64,000 nucleotides of DNA from an uncultured Selenomonadales bacterium (GCA_900314855.1 OMWZ01000007.1:1-64000); one strand, 5' to 3'. Shown: positions 37,060 through 46,068, counted from the stretch's first letter. Numbers and translations are program-made. The notes: generated by a model not told the origin, from the letters alone.

Positions 37060-38543
37060 ACTCGTGTTCCTTTCCAATACGTTTCGACTTCTTCCTTGTC
37101 ACTGAAATGGATGGTCTTGTCTTTCAAAATCTGGTAGTCCTCATGGCCCTTGCCAGCAATCAGGACCACGTCGTCCGCCGCAGCATGGGCCAGGGCGTAC
37201 CGGATGGCCTCGCGGCGATCGGCCAGGCGGGTGACGGTCTTGCCTGCCGGCACGTCCCGCAGGGCCGTAAAGATCATGTCGAGGATCCGTTCCGGGTCTT
37301 CGGAACGGGGATTGTCGCTCGTCACGACCAGGTCGTCGGCCAGGCGGAGGCACACTTCGCCCATGATGGGCCTCTTTTTATTGTCCCGGTCGCCGCCGCA
37401 GCCGAAGAGGACCCAGAGGCGGCCCTTCGTGATATGGCGCGCCGTGGAAAGGACATTTTCCAGACCGTCCGGCGTATGGGCGTAATCGACGATTACCGTG
37501 TACGGCTGGCCCGCTTCGACCAGCTCAAAGCGGCCCGGCACCCCGGCGAAGCCGTCGAGGACCCGGACGATGTCATCGCGGGAAATTTTCTCCGCCAGAA
37601 GGACGCCGATGGCGCCCATGACATTGTAGACATTGAATTTGCCCGTAATCTTCAGGTGCAGATCCATGTCACCTGCCGGCGTATGAAGCCGCAGGTGCAT
37701 GGCCTTGGCGCCCACCTCGTAGGACAAGGGATAGATATCGTTGTCGGAACCCATGCCATAAGTCAGGAAGGGCACCTTTGTCCGGCCTTCCAGGACGGCC
37801 GACGACGGGTCGTCGGCGTTGAAGACGGCGCACTTGCCCTGCTTCGCGCCGTCGCCCAGATGCTCGAAGAGGAGGCTCTTGGCATCGCGGTAGGCTTCCA
37901 TCGTCTTGTGGAAGTCCAGGTGGTCTTCCGTGATATTCGTCAGCAGGGCCGTGTCATATTCGATTCCCGCCACGCGGTTCAGGGCCAAGGCGTGGGACGA
38001 GACTTCCATGACGACGTACTCGCAGCCCGCCTCCTTCATGCGGTACAGGAACTTCTGCAAGTCCACTGTGTCCGGCGTCGTGTTGTGGGAGGGAATGGGC
38101 TCGTCGCCGATCATCACGTTGATGGTCCCGATCAGGCCGCACGGATGGCCCGCGGCCAGGAGGACGCGGCGGATAATATTCGTGCTCGTCGTCTTGCCGT
38201 TCGTCCCCGTGACGCCAATCATCCGCAGGGACTTGCCAGGATAGTCATAAAAGAAAGGAGCGATCACTTCCATGGCCACCCGCGCATCGGCGACGCGGAC
38301 CAGCGTGAGCCCCGCCGGGGCGTCGTCCGGCACCTCTTCCACCAGGGCCGCGGCCGCGCCGGCTTCCGCCGCCTTGCCGAGAAAACGGTGTCCGTCCACG
38401 TGGACACCCTTCAACGCCACGAAGAGACTGCCCGGCTGCACGGTCCGGGAGTCGATGGTAAGATCCGTAATGACCCGGTCCGGATCGCCGAGGACTATCT
38501 TTTCCGGAAGCAGGTTCAGCAGAGTCTGTAAGTTCTTTTGCAT
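37056..38543 (-). CDS. murE: UDP-MurNAc-L-Ala-D-Glu--meso-DAP ligase
   Basis: This 495-aa Mur ligase has MIGVTGTNGKTTSTNIIRRVL and, near the C-terminus, TSDNPRSEDPERI. The DNPR motif is typical of enzymes that add meso-diaminopimelate and not lysine, so the cell wall is probably of the meso-DAP type. It begins the part of the cluster downstream of ftsL. The usual ftsI (PBP) gene between ftsL and murE is missing. Confidence 0.97.
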   Translation of the reverse strand: MQKNLQTLLNLLPEKIVLGDPDRVITDLTIDSRTVQPGSLFVALKGVHVDGHRFLGKAAEAGAAAALVEEVPDDAPAGLTLVRVADARVAMEVIAPFFYDYPGKSLRMIGVTGTNGKTTSTNIIRRVLLAAGHPCGLIGTINVMIGDEPIPSHNTTPDTVDLQKFLYRMKEAGCEYVVMEVSSHALALNRVAGIEYDTALLTNITEDHLDFHKTMEAYRDAKSLLFEHLGDGAKQGKCAVFNADDPSSAVLEGRTKVPFLTYGMGSDNDIYPLSYEVGAKAMHLRLHTPAGDMDLHLKITGKFNVYNVMGAIGVLLAEKISRDDIVRVLDGFAGVPGRFELVEAGQPYTVIVDYAHTPDGLENVLSTARHITKGRLWVLFGCGGDRDNKKRPIMGEVCLRLADDLVVTSDNPRSEDPERILDMIFTALRDVPAGKTVTRLADRREAIRYALAHAAADDVVLIAGKGHEDYQILKDKTIHFSDKEEVETYWKGTRV

Positions 38544-38652
38544 AAGTTCCTCCTGATGTGTCTGCCCAGGGCCGGCAAGCGGCGGTCCTGAAAGTGAAAG
38601 GGCAGCCCTTTGCTAAGGCTGCCTGTCCATAGTCTGTCCCATTATAACACAG
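38544..38652 (-). other. ftsL-murE gap with weak hairpin and possible promoter
   Basis: Positions 38601-38607 and 38617-38623 form a 7-bp GC stem (GGCAGCC/GGCTGCC), followed on the minus strand only by a weak CTTTCACTTT. Upstream of it a perfect TATAAT on the minus strand (38640-38645) may drive murE, but its -35 (ATGTAA) is poor. This is where ftsI would normally lie. Confidence 0.4.
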
Positions 38653-39036
38653 TTATTTCACTTTTACATAGATGTTTCTCCGGGCGACACTCATCCCCAA
38701 TTGTTTTTCCGCGATGGACGTAATCCGTTCAGGTCCCTTAAGGCCGTCCACTTCAATCTTAAGTTCCGCGTTTTTCGCCAACAGCTGCGTTTCCTGCCGC
38801 TGCAGGGTGTCGAGGCCGATGAAAGCATTGTGCAGGGCGGCACTACGCCACGTGATCAGTCCGTACATGCCCAGGAAAACCGCCGCGAAAACAGCCAGAC
38901 GGCGGCGCAGCACCCGGAACCGGTTTTTGGCGAGCTTGCGCTGCCGTTCCGTCCGCACGACGCGGGGCCGGCTGTACGGTTCTTGTCGCTGTGGGACTGC
39001 CCACTGCTCTTCGTAATTGTACTTGCGTGCTAACAT
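38653..39036 (-). CDS. ftsL: FtsL-like division protein
   Basis: This 127-aa protein has a basic N-terminal tail, one membrane segment (LAVFAAVFLGMYGLI, about residues 48-62), a coiled coil (LDTLQRQETQLLAKNAELKI) and a short C-terminal domain typical of FtsL. Its position after rsmH supports the call. FtsL with FtsB and FtsQ activates septal wall synthesis. The family is poorly conserved, so context carries much of the weight. Confidence 0.85.
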   Translation of the reverse strand: MLARKYNYEEQWAVPQRQEPYSRPRVVRTERQRKLAKNRFRVLRRRLAVFAAVFLGMYGLITWRSAALHNAFIGLDTLQRQETQLLAKNAELKIEVDGLKGPERITSIAEKQLGMSVARRNIYVKVK

Positions 39037-39145
39037 GATACTCTCTCCATCCTCATCGTTTTCCGGGAACGTCGTCCCCTAGGCCTACGGACCGTCCGGC
39101 TACTGCCGGATGCCGCTCCTGCCCGGATTCGTTGCTGTTCACGGC

Positions 39146-40072
39146 TTATAATTTTTCCGCGAACCGGAGACGGGCGCTGCGGGCCCGCGGGTTTCTTTCT
39201 ATCTCTTCGCGGCCCGGTTCCGTCTTGCCCGGCTTGCCGATTTCCGGTTTGCGGCCGCAGACGCAGGGCATGTGGGGCGGACAGATACAGCCTCGGTGCA
39301 GCTGCGCCAGTTTCTGTTTCACAATCCGATCCTCCAGGGACTGGAACGTAATGACCCCGATGCGCCCGCCGGGCCGGAGGACCGACACGGCGTCCTCCAC
39401 CACCTGGTCGAGAATATTCAGCTCGTCATTGACTTCCACGCGGAGCGCCTGGAACGTCCGTTTCGCCGGATGGGGGCCGTCTTCGCGGGCTCCCTTGGGA
39501 ATAGCCTTTTTAATCACCGTGACCAGCTCCGCCGTCGTCGTGAGCGGTTTTTCTTTCCGTTCCCGCACAATGAACTGGGCGATGCGTTTGGCCCACCGCT
39601 CTTCCCCGTAGCGCCAGAGGACACTGGCCAGATCGGCTTCGGAATACGTGTTGACGATATCCGCCGCCGTGGCGGGATTTTCCTGGTCCATACGCATATC
39701 CAAAGGCCCGTCCTGCATGTAGGAAAAGCCCCGTTCCGGCGTATCGAGCTGGTACGACGAGACGCCCAGGTCGAAGAGCACGCCGTGGATGGCAGGAACC
39801 TGCAGCGCCTGCAGGACCCGTTTCAAATCCTTAAAATTCGACTTGACGATGGAAAGACGGCACGGGACATCCGCAAGCCGTTCCCGGGCGGCCGCCAGGG
39901 CATCGTCGTCCTGGTCGATGCCGATCAGCCAGCCCTGCGGGGACAGGCGGGACGCGATGGCCCGGGAGTGGCCGGCACCGCCCAGCGTGCAGTCCACATA
40001 GATGCCGCCAGGGTCCGTGACAAGCCAGTCCACGCTTTCCCGCAGCAAGACACTGGCATGGTTGAATTCCAT
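39146..40072 (-). CDS. rsmH: RsmH, 16S rRNA m4C1402 methyltransferase
   Basis: This 308-aa protein has [15 protein letters not shown] and the SAM-binding segment [19 protein letters not shown], then [14 protein letters not shown] and the C-terminal [18 protein letters not shown]. It methylates C1402 of 16S rRNA at N4. It is the second gene of the dcw cluster, 14 bp after mraZ. Confidence 0.98.
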   Translation of the reverse strand: MEFNHASVLLRESVDWLVTDPGGIYVDCTLGGAGHSRAIASRLSPQGWLIGIDQDDDALAAARERLADVPCRLSIVKSNFKDLKRVLQALQVPAIHGVLFDLGVSSYQLDTPERGFSYMQDGPLDMRMDQENPATAADIVNTYSEADLASVLWRYGEERWAKRIAQFIVRERKEKPLTTTAELVTVIKKAIPKGAREDGPHPAKRTFQALRVEVNDELNILDQVVEDAVSVLRPGGRIGVITFQSLEDRIVKQKLAQLHRGCICPPHMPCVCGRKPEIGKPGKTEPGREEIERNPRARSARLRFAEKL

Positions 40073-40086
40073 ACGCTACCCCTTCC

Positions 40087-40515
40087 TTAGAGATCCAGAT
40101 CCAAGTCTTCCAGCTCCGCCGCCATTTCCTGATCGGCCTGGCGGTCCTTTTCCTGCCACGTTTCGGCCGCCCAGATTTCCGCCTTGTCGCCGACGCCGAT
40201 GATGACGACATCCTTGTCGATCGAAGCATACCGGCGGAGACTAGCCGCCAGCAGGACGCGGCCCTGTTTGTCACAGCTGACATCGGAAGCGCCGGAAAAG
40301 AAGAAGCGTTTGATGTCGCGGGCTTTTTTCTGTCCCATGGGGAGGGCGTTCAACCGGTCGGCAAAGCGCTGCCACGCCTCTTCGTCATAGACCATGAGGC
40401 AGCCATCAAACCCTTTGCACAGGTAAAAATGCTTGCCCAGGACTTCCCGCAGTTTGGCAGGAATGAACAAACGTCCCTTGTCATCCAAGGCATGCGCGTA
40501 TTCACCGAGCAGCAT
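40087..40515 (-). CDS. mraZ: MraZ, dcw cluster regulator
   Basis: This protein of about 142 aa starts MLLGEYAHALDDKGRLFIPAKL, with the duplicated AbrB-like MraZ fold and the second motif DKQGRVLLAASLRRYA. MraZ forms a ring-shaped DNA-binding oligomer and regulates the division cluster, including itself. I use the ATG at 40515, which has GGGGTG upstream. Three operator-like repeats lie directly before the gene. Confidence 0.97.
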   Translation of the reverse strand: MLLGEYAHALDDKGRLFIPAKLREVLGKHFYLCKGFDGCLMVYDEEAWQRFADRLNALPMGQKKARDIKRFFFSGASDVSCDKQGRVLLAASLRRYASIDKDVVIIGVGDKAEIWAAETWQEKDRQADQEMAAELEDLDLDL

Positions 40516-40520
40516 CTTTT

Positions 40521-40550
40521 TCACCCCTTTTCCCCACATTTCACCACTTT
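40521..40550 (-). promoter_or_regulatory. MraZ boxes: three 10-bp repeats
   Basis: On the minus strand GTGGTGAAAT, GTGGGGAAAA and GGGGTGAAAA lie in tandem at an exact 10-bp period. This matches the known MraZ operator design of regularly spaced TGG-containing repeats. The last repeat also serves as the ribosome site of mraZ. Confidence 0.8.
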
Positions 40551-40556
40551 TTTACA

Positions 40557-40585
40557 ATTATACCGTTCCGACCCCGAATTTGCAA
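40557..40585 (-). promoter_or_regulatory. Promoter of the dcw cluster
   Basis: TTGCAA (40580-40585), 17 bp and a perfect TATAAT (40557-40562) on the minus strand place the transcription start at the first MraZ box. MraZ binding would therefore block transcription. Confidence 0.75.
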
Positions 40586-40884
40586 TACACCGACACCCCC
40601 CGAAAAGCCCCTTCCCAAGGCGAAAGAGGGGGAAAGAAAGGGAGATATGGGAGGCATTTCGCAAGATGTTGGCAGTGACATCATCATCCTGTCAAGATGT
40701 AGTGGAGTAAATGATTTGGAAAATTTTTATTCCGATAACAATTTTTATTGAAATTCCATTTGTGAAATCGGGGAAAATTTGTGACCCCGTCACTTTTCCT
40801 TTTAGGCGGGCAATGATATAATGAAACGGCTGGCGGGACGCTTGCCCCCGCAGACACTATATCTGACGATACGAGGTGAATCAC
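40586..40884. other. Intergenic stretch upstream of the DUF1858 gene
   Basis: This stretch holds no gene that I can support. A perfect TATAAT at 40817-40822 on the plus strand is a likely -10 for the DUF1858 gene, but I see no good -35. The rest is an AT-rich segment (40680-40790) without a clear hairpin. Confidence 0.5.
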
Positions 40885-41145
40885 ATGGAATTGAAAGACG
40901 TTATGGGCGCGGCCGAAAAAGTGCAGAAAATCACGGCCGACACGAATATTATTGAAGCCGTCCAGGCTCATCCCGAAATCATGCAGGTTTTCGCGGACTA
41001 CGGTCTGGGCTGCATCGGCTGCATGGCTTCCAGCTTCGAATCCATCGGCGAAGGCGCCGGTGCGCACGGTATCGATGTTCCGGCCTTGATTGAGGACCTG
41101 AACGCCTGCATCGCCGAATACGAAGGCGAACAAGCCGAAAAATAA
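40885..41145 (+). CDS. DUF1858 domain protein (86 aa)
   Basis: This small acidic protein has the DUF1858 (hybrid-cluster-protein-associated redox disulfide) pattern: ITADTNIIEAVQAHPEIMQVFADYGLGCIGCMAS. The CIGC pair can form a redox disulfide. I use the ATG at 40885 with GAGGTGA six bases upstream, not the in-frame GTG at 40876. Its partner is unknown. It stands alone, ended by a strong hairpin. Confidence 0.88.
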   Translation: MELKDVMGAAEKVQKITADTNIIEAVQAHPEIMQVFADYGLGCIGCMASSFESIGEGAGAHGIDVPALIEDLNACIAEYEGEQAEK

Positions 41146-41184
41146 GCGATTCCGGGGCGCGCCCCCGGAACCCCGACAGAACCA

Positions 41185-41238
41185 CAAAAAAGGATGTTGC
41201 CTGTTCCCGCTTGGCGCGGGGCCGCAACATCCTTTTTT
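41185..41238. terminator. Bidirectional terminator after the DUF1858 gene
   Basis: A 15-bp perfect stem pairs 41186-41200 (aaaaaggatgttgc and flanks) with 41224-41238 and is flanked by A and T runs, so it works in both directions for this gene and for folK. Confidence 0.9.
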
Positions 41239-41347
41239 GATGCGTTTGTTTTCTCTTTGTTTTCCTGGGACGTGTCCGTGTTCGCGTAGACGCATCCCGT
41301 GCCGCCGAAGCGTCCCGGCGTAGGCGGCATCCCCCAGATGCCGGGGG

Positions 41348-41869
41348 TTACGGGGCCGGCGTACCCGTCCCTGCCGACGGGGCATCCGTCCCCGGCGCTG
41401 CCGCGTCTTTCGTGCGGCGCCGCAGGTCCTGCCAGAGCTCCGCCACCGTCTTGCCCAGGACGGGATGAACCGTATCGGGGGCGAGGGCCGCCAGGGGCTG
41501 GAGGACAAAGTCACGGTTCTGCATGTCCCGGTGCGGCAAAACAAGTTCCGCCGTGTCCAGGCAGCGGTCGTCGTAGAGCAGCAGGTCCAGATCGATATTC
41601 CGCTCGCCCCAGTGGCGCAGGCGGACGCGCCCCATCTGCCGCTCCGTCGCCAGGAGGGCGTGGAGCAGGTCCAGCGGTTCCAGGTCTGTTTCCACGGCGG
41701 CCACCGTATTCAGGAAATCCGGCTGGTCTGTGACGCCGTAAGGTTTCGTTTCCACGAACGGAGCCACGCGGACCGGGCGGATTCCCTGTTCCCGCAGGAG
41801 TTCCAGGGCGCGGCGCAGGTTCCCTTCCCGATTCCCCAGATTGGACCCCAAGGCAATATAGACAGCCAT
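41348..41869 (-). CDS. folK: FolK, hydroxymethyldihydropterin pyrophosphokinase
   Basis: This 173-aa protein begins MAVYIALGSNLGNREGNLRRAL and has the HPPK signature RWGERNIDLDLLLYDD in near form (HWGERNIDLDLLLYDD), followed by LPHRDMQNRDFVLQPL. It pyrophosphorylates 6-hydroxymethyldihydropterin for FolP. It lies one base after folP as the last gene of the folate operon and has a short Ala/Thr/Pro-rich tail. Confidence 0.96.
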   Translation of the reverse strand: MAVYIALGSNLGNREGNLRRALELLREQGIRPVRVAPFVETKPYGVTDQPDFLNTVAAVETDLEPLDLLHALLATERQMGRVRLRHWGERNIDLDLLLYDDRCLDTAELVLPHRDMQNRDFVLQPLAALAPDTVHPVLGKTVAELWQDLRRRTKDAAAPGTDAPSAGTGTPAP

Positions 41870-41870
41870 A

Positions 41871-43073
41871 TCACGACTCCCCTTCCTGTCCGGCCCGGCG
41901 GATCGCCTCGAGCATGCGGATCAGGCGCACGTTTTCGCGGACGTCGTGGACGCGCACCAGTTCGGCGCCGGCGTAGACCGACGCGGCGGAAATAGCCAGG
42001 GTCCCTTCCAGGCGTTCTTCCGGCGGCAGGCCGCCCAGGGCCTGGCCGATGACGGTCTTGCGGGACGCCGCCATGAGGACGGGATATTCCGAGCCGGTCA
42101 GGGCGTTCAGCCCCTGAATGAGGGCCAGGTTCTGCGGCGTGTCTTTGGCGAAGCCGATGCCCGGATCCAGGATAATTTTGTCCGGGCCAATCCCGCGGTC
42201 CCGCAGAAGACGGGCCCGCTCGTCCAGACTGGCGGCCACTTCCTGCACGACATTGTCGTACTGGCACTGGGTCTGCATGTTTTTCGGCACGCCGCGCATG
42301 TGCATCAGGATGATGGGAGCCCCCGTGTCGACAACGGCCTGCAGCATCCCCGGGTCCGCCTGCATGGCGCTGATATCGTTGATGATGTCCGCGCCGGCCG
42401 CCAGGGCTTCCCGGGCCAGGGAGGCCCGGTAGGTATCGACGGATACGACGGCTTCGGGGAAGCGGCGTTTGACCTGCTCCACCGCCGGCAGGACGCGGGC
42501 CCGTTCTTCTTCCGCCGTGACAGGATCCGCGCCGGGCCGCGTCGATTCGCCGCCGATATCGAGGATCGCCGCGCCGTCGGCGAGCATCCGCTCCGCCTGG
42601 GCCAGTACGGCGTCCGTCCCCTGACGGCGCGAACCGGCATAAAAGGAATCGGGGGTCACATTGAGGATGCCCATGACCGCCATGCGGTCATAGGTCAGGC
42701 GGCGGCCATCGGCAAGGAGCGTACCTTTCGGCCCCTTCCGCAGGTACCGTTCCAATTCCGCCACGACGGCGGGAATGCCGAAGTACGGCATCTGCCGCAT
42801 CTTGTAGAGCAGGATGTCGTACTGCTTGCGGCCGCCCAGCAGGATGATATCCACCCTCGGCACAGCGCAAGTAATGGCCGTGCCAGGCGTGGCGCAGTCG
42901 CCGCCGGCCGCCAGCATTTCCTGCTTGATGATATTCGCCGCCGGTGTGCGCACGTCCGTCACTTTCAAGGCCAGGACGCGGCCCTTGTCGGCCAAAATGG
43001 ACACGCTCGGCCTGTAGACGCCGAGGCGGGTGATTTCCCCTTTCAGGGCATCGGGATTGATTTCATAAAGCAT
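41871..43073 (-). CDS. folP: FolP, dihydropteroate synthase with N-terminal extension
   Basis: The C-terminal 270 residues are a standard DHPS: VMGILNVTPDSFYAGSR, DIGGESTRPGADPV, ILMHMRG and DPGIGFAKDTPQN. The first 130 residues (MLYEINPDALKGEITRLGVY ...) are an extra domain seen in some anaerobic Bacillota. The enzyme joins p-aminobenzoate to the pterin. I use the ATG at 43073 with CCGGAGG upstream; the longer frame lies in folE2. Confidence 0.94.
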   Translation of the reverse strand: MLYEINPDALKGEITRLGVYRPSVSILADKGRVLALKVTDVRTPAANIIKQEMLAAGGDCATPGTAITCAVPRVDIILLGGRKQYDILLYKMRQMPYFGIPAVVAELERYLRKGPKGTLLADGRRLTYDRMAVMGILNVTPDSFYAGSRRQGTDAVLAQAERMLADGAAILDIGGESTRPGADPVTAEEERARVLPAVEQVKRRFPEAVVSVDTYRASLAREALAAGADIINDISAMQADPGMLQAVVDTGAPIILMHMRGVPKNMQTQCQYDNVVQEVAASLDERARLLRDRGIGPDKIILDPGIGFAKDTPQNLALIQGLNALTGSEYPVLMAASRKTVIGQALGGLPPEERLEGTLAISAASVYAGAELVRVHDVRENVRLIRMLEAIRRAGQEGES

Positions 43074-43860
43074 AGGAACCTCCGGAGGACACATTCCAGC
43101 CTTTTTCCACCGTCGCGAAGGCATTGTGGTTATGGATGCTTTCCATGCTTTCCACCGTGGCGCTGTACCAGGAAATGCGCGGGTCCTTTTCCAGGCGGAG
43201 CGCGATTTCGCGGACCGCATCCTCGACGAAGCGCGGATTGTCGTAGGCGTGCTCCGTGACAAACTTTTCATCGGGCCGCTTCAACAGGCCGTATACCGGC
43301 GAGCTGGCGGCGGCGTCGGCGATTTCCGCCAATTCCTCGATCCAGATGAACTGCTTCATCTCGATTTCCAGGGACGCCGCGGCCCGCTGGTTGTGGGCCC
43401 CGTAATCGCTGATTTCCTTCGAGCACGGGCACAGGGTCTGGACGGGCACCACGGCCTTCACCCGCTGGCGGAAGGTCTTTCCTTTTTCCATGATGAAGGT
43501 GCAGTCCAGGTCCAAAGGCGACGTGAAACCGCTCACGGGCGCTTTTTTTTCGATGAAATACGGAAACGTCAGCTCCATGTAGGCGCTGTCGGCCTCGAGG
43601 CTTTCCTTCAGGTCGTCCAGGACCTCCTCCAGGGCCGCCAGGTTGACCACGTCAAGTTTCTTCAGGCACTGGACAAAGCGGCTCATGTGGGTTCCCCGCA
43701 GGTCCCGCGGCAGGTCCACGGCCAGGGAGACCGTCGCCACCGTGTGCTGCATACCGTTCTGCCGGTCCCGCACGGTCAGGGGCCAGCGCAGATCCTTGAC
43801 GCCGACGTGTTTCAGCGGGATATTGCGCGTGTCCTGTTCGGATTGTACATCTTTCAACAT
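43063..43860 (-). CDS. folE2: FolE2, GTP cyclohydrolase IB
   Basis: The protein of about 265 aa has the FolE2 motifs NIPLKHVGVKDLRWPL, HMSRFVQCL and the catalytic cysteine motif PVQTLCPCSKEIS. It opens GTP to give dihydroneopterin triphosphate, the first step toward folate (and shared with queuosine). Type IB enzymes do not depend on zinc alone. It overlaps both queD-like and folP genes, so the four genes form one coupled operon. I use the ATG at 43860. Confidence 0.95.
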   Translation of the reverse strand: MLKDVQSEQDTRNIPLKHVGVKDLRWPLTVRDRQNGMQHTVATVSLAVDLPRDLRGTHMSRFVQCLKKLDVVNLAALEEVLDDLKESLEADSAYMELTFPYFIEKKAPVSGFTSPLDLDCTFIMEKGKTFRQRVKAVVPVQTLCPCSKEISDYGAHNQRAAASLEIEMKQFIWIEELAEIADAAASSPVYGLLKRPDEKFVTEHAYDNPRFVEDAVREIALRLEKDPRISWYSATVESMESIHNHNAFATVEKGWNVSSGGSYAL

Positions 43861-44231
43861 GTTCCCCCCTTGTGGAATTCCCCGTTGTAGATGCAGCCGC
43901 TCGTCCTCGTCTCCCAGACCTGCACTTCGCACAGGCGGCGGTCCGGCGTGGCCAGAACGGCAGACAGCTGCTCCCAGACCCACATCGCGATGTGTTCGGC
44001 GCTCGGGTTGGGCAGCAGGTCGTTCAGCAACTGGTGATCCAATTTCGCCAAGACCCGCTCCTGGACCAGTTTTTTCAGGAGCGTGAAATCCAGGACCATG
44101 CCTTCGTGGTCCGGACGGCCGTCCACCATGACCACAAGGCGGTACGTATGGCCGTGAAGATGCTCGCATTTCCCGTTGTAGCTGGGCAGGTAATGGGCGG
44201 CGTCAAACTCAAATTCCTTTAAGACTTTCAT
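43854..44231 (-). CDS. PTPS/QueD family enzyme, possible FolB replacement
   Basis: This 125-aa protein has the zinc site (H13 in DAAHYLP; HLHGHTY) and the catalytic-loop cysteine of QueD in NGKCEHLHGHTYRL. The residue after the cysteine is Glu, which recalls PTPS-III type members where Glu supports conversion of dihydroneopterin triphosphate straight to hydroxymethyldihydropterin. It leads the folate operon, which lacks folB, so that role is attractive. A queuosine precursor role (6-carboxytetrahydropterin synthase) or both are possible. Confidence 0.85.
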   Translation of the reverse strand: MKVLKEFEFDAAHYLPSYNGKCEHLHGHTYRLVVMVDGRPDHEGMVLDFTLLKKLVQERVLAKLDHQLLNDLLPNPSAEHIAMWVWEQLSAVLATPDRRLCEVQVWETRTSGCIYNGEFHKGGTC

Positions 44232-44315
44232 AATTCCTCCTTGGGAAGTCCCCTTCTGGGGAAGCTTCCTCTCCGGATCTGCCCGCGCCTCCCGCCGGAA
44301 CGGCAGGAGCGCAGG

Positions 44316-44828
44316 TCACCGGTATTGCGAATGCAGCGTGCCGTGATGCTCCGTCGGTTCCAGGGACAGGCCCCCGAAACCGGGCTGCTGACGAAACGCC
44401 TCATAGACGACGACCGCCACGGAACTGGACAAGTTCAGACACCGTGCCTTCGGGTCCGGCAGCATGGGAATCCGGAGGCACCGGTCCGCCCAACGCTCAT
44501 GGACCCAATCCGGCAGCCCCGAGGTCTCGCAGCCGAAGACCAGCAGGCTTTCCGGGTCGTAGTGGACTTCCGTATAGCCCTTCGTGGCCTTGCTGGTCAA
44601 AAAATACTGCGAATGGTCCCGGTACTTTTCCAGGCATTCTTCCAGACTGTCGTAGTAATCGATATCCAGCAGGTGCCAGTAATCAAGGCCAGCCCTCTTC
44701 AGGGACCGGTCGTCCGTCTGGAAGCCCAACGGGCGGATCAGATGGAGATGGCACCCCGTGACGGCGCAAAGACGGGAAATATTCCCCGTGTTGCCGGGAA
44801 TTTCCGGCTGGTACAAGACGACATGCAT
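44316..44828 (-). CDS. trmL: TrmL-type tRNA (cytidine/uridine-34 2'-O) methyltransferase
   Basis: This 170-aa SPOUT methyltransferase begins MHVVLYQPEIPGNTGNISRLC and has the knot motifs LLVFGCETSGLP and ARCLNLSSSVAVVVYEAFRQ. TrmL (YibK/CspR) methylates the wobble base of tRNA-Leu isoacceptors. It lies between the glucosaminidase and the folate operon. Length is normal. Confidence 0.95.
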   Translation of the reverse strand: MHVVLYQPEIPGNTGNISRLCAVTGCHLHLIRPLGFQTDDRSLKRAGLDYWHLLDIDYYDSLEECLEKYRDHSQYFLTSKATKGYTEVHYDPESLLVFGCETSGLPDWVHERWADRCLRIPMLPDPKARCLNLSSSVAVVVYEAFRQQPGFGGLSLEPTEHHGTLHSQYR

Positions 44829-44840
44829 AGTTTTCTCTCC

Positions 44841-45806
44841 TTACGGCCGAACCCCTGGACGGGGCGCGGGCCTCGCCTGCTTCGGGGCGGCCCAGCCGTG
44901 TTTTTGGCGGTCTTCGTAGATTTTCTCGTATTCCTTTTCCTGCTTGCTGTAATCGCGCCAGGCGTCCTTCGGCTCCTTGTCCTCGCAGAGCAGCATGCGC
45001 TGCTGCACCGTGAAAATCTTCTCCGCATATTCACGGCCCATGGCCCAAGTCATGTTGAGGCCGGACCATCGGGTGACCAGACCTTTTTGCAAGCGGATGG
45101 CCCGGGCATACGAAAAGCGCGGGTCGATAATCTCCGTCCGGGGCTTGTCCGCCCGGGAATAGGCCACGAGGTGCTGGATATGGGCCCGCACGCCTTCGCG
45201 CGGCGTCTTGAACGCCGCGCCGCGAACGCCGCCGCCTGTCGTGCCGAGGCCGCAGAAGTTGTGCTGCCAGGGCTGGACGTCCCCGCCAAACCGGAAAAAG
45301 CCCGTTTCCACCAGGGCCTGGGCAAAGGCCAGGTCCGGCCGGATGCCTTCCCGTTCCGCCTCTTCCCAGTACAAGTCGACAATGTCCCCGGCACTACAGC
45401 CGATGTTCAGGACCGGCGTCTGGCCTAGGAGAAGCTGTTGGGCCTGGTTCTTCGTCGCCTGGGCCTTGCCGGCGATGGAAATGCGCTGGTATCCCGCGGG
45501 CAGCAGGAAATTCTTGTTGCGGATGACGTGGCCCGCCCGGGCCAGGATATTGCCCAGTCCGATGGGACCGGGAGGCGCGGCCAGTGTCCCCTTGCCGGCC
45601 CGGTAAGGCCCCACGGCCGGGACGGCGGGCTTTTTCGTCAGGCCTGGCCTCGCGGCAGGTGCCACGGCTTGCCGCTTCCCCACCGGCGCCGCCGTCACGG
45701 CAGGCCTGGCTGTCGTCGTCGCTTTCGGTACAGTGGCGTCCGCCGTCCACGGCAGCAACAGCCACCCCGCGGCCAGCAACGCGCCCATTCGTTTCCAGTA
45801 CGGCAT
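44841..45806 (-). CDS. Secreted glucosaminidase-domain peptidoglycan hydrolase
   Basis: This 321-aa protein begins with a signal peptide (MGALLAAGWLLLPWTADA), then a Thr/Ala/Pro-rich linker of about 80 residues, then a glucosaminidase domain (residues 140-270) with FAQALVETGFFRFGG carrying the likely catalytic Glu, and NFCGLGTTGGG. It probably cleaves peptidoglycan glycan strands outside the inner membrane. The tail is Lys/Pro-rich. It lies 12 bp upstream of trmL and probably shares its transcript. Confidence 0.85.
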   Translation of the reverse strand: MPYWKRMGALLAAGWLLLPWTADATVPKATTTARPAVTAAPVGKRQAVAPAARPGLTKKPAVPAVGPYRAGKGTLAAPPGPIGLGNILARAGHVIRNKNFLLPAGYQRISIAGKAQATKNQAQQLLLGQTPVLNIGCSAGDIVDLYWEEAEREGIRPDLAFAQALVETGFFRFGGDVQPWQHNFCGLGTTGGGVRGAAFKTPREGVRAHIQHLVAYSRADKPRTEIIDPRFSYARAIRLQKGLVTRWSGLNMTWAMGREYAEKIFTVQQRMLLCEDKEPKDAWRDYSKQEKEYEKIYEDRQKHGWAAPKQARPAPRPGVRP

Positions 45807-46068
45807 CAGTCGGTTCCTCCTCGCTTCCCCCAGACCAGCCCGGACAGGGCGTGGTCTGGGATTCCTTGGCGGCCGCCGGACAGGAAACAGGGGATACGCC
45901 TGTCCGGAAGCCAGGATAATATATTATTGTATAACATTTTCCCATTTCATGCAAAATTTTAGGCCTCCCCGCCGGGGAATCCCCGTTCCCGGCCTTGTAT
46001 GGTATAATGGGAGGGACGGGGCCCGTTGCCCCCGCATTCCGGCTATATGCCGACAAGGAGGTATTGCC

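Noticed and set aside
40684..41544. A 286-codon minus-strand frame across the DUF1858 gene
   Set aside because: It runs through a strong terminator hairpin and opposite a recognisable domain.
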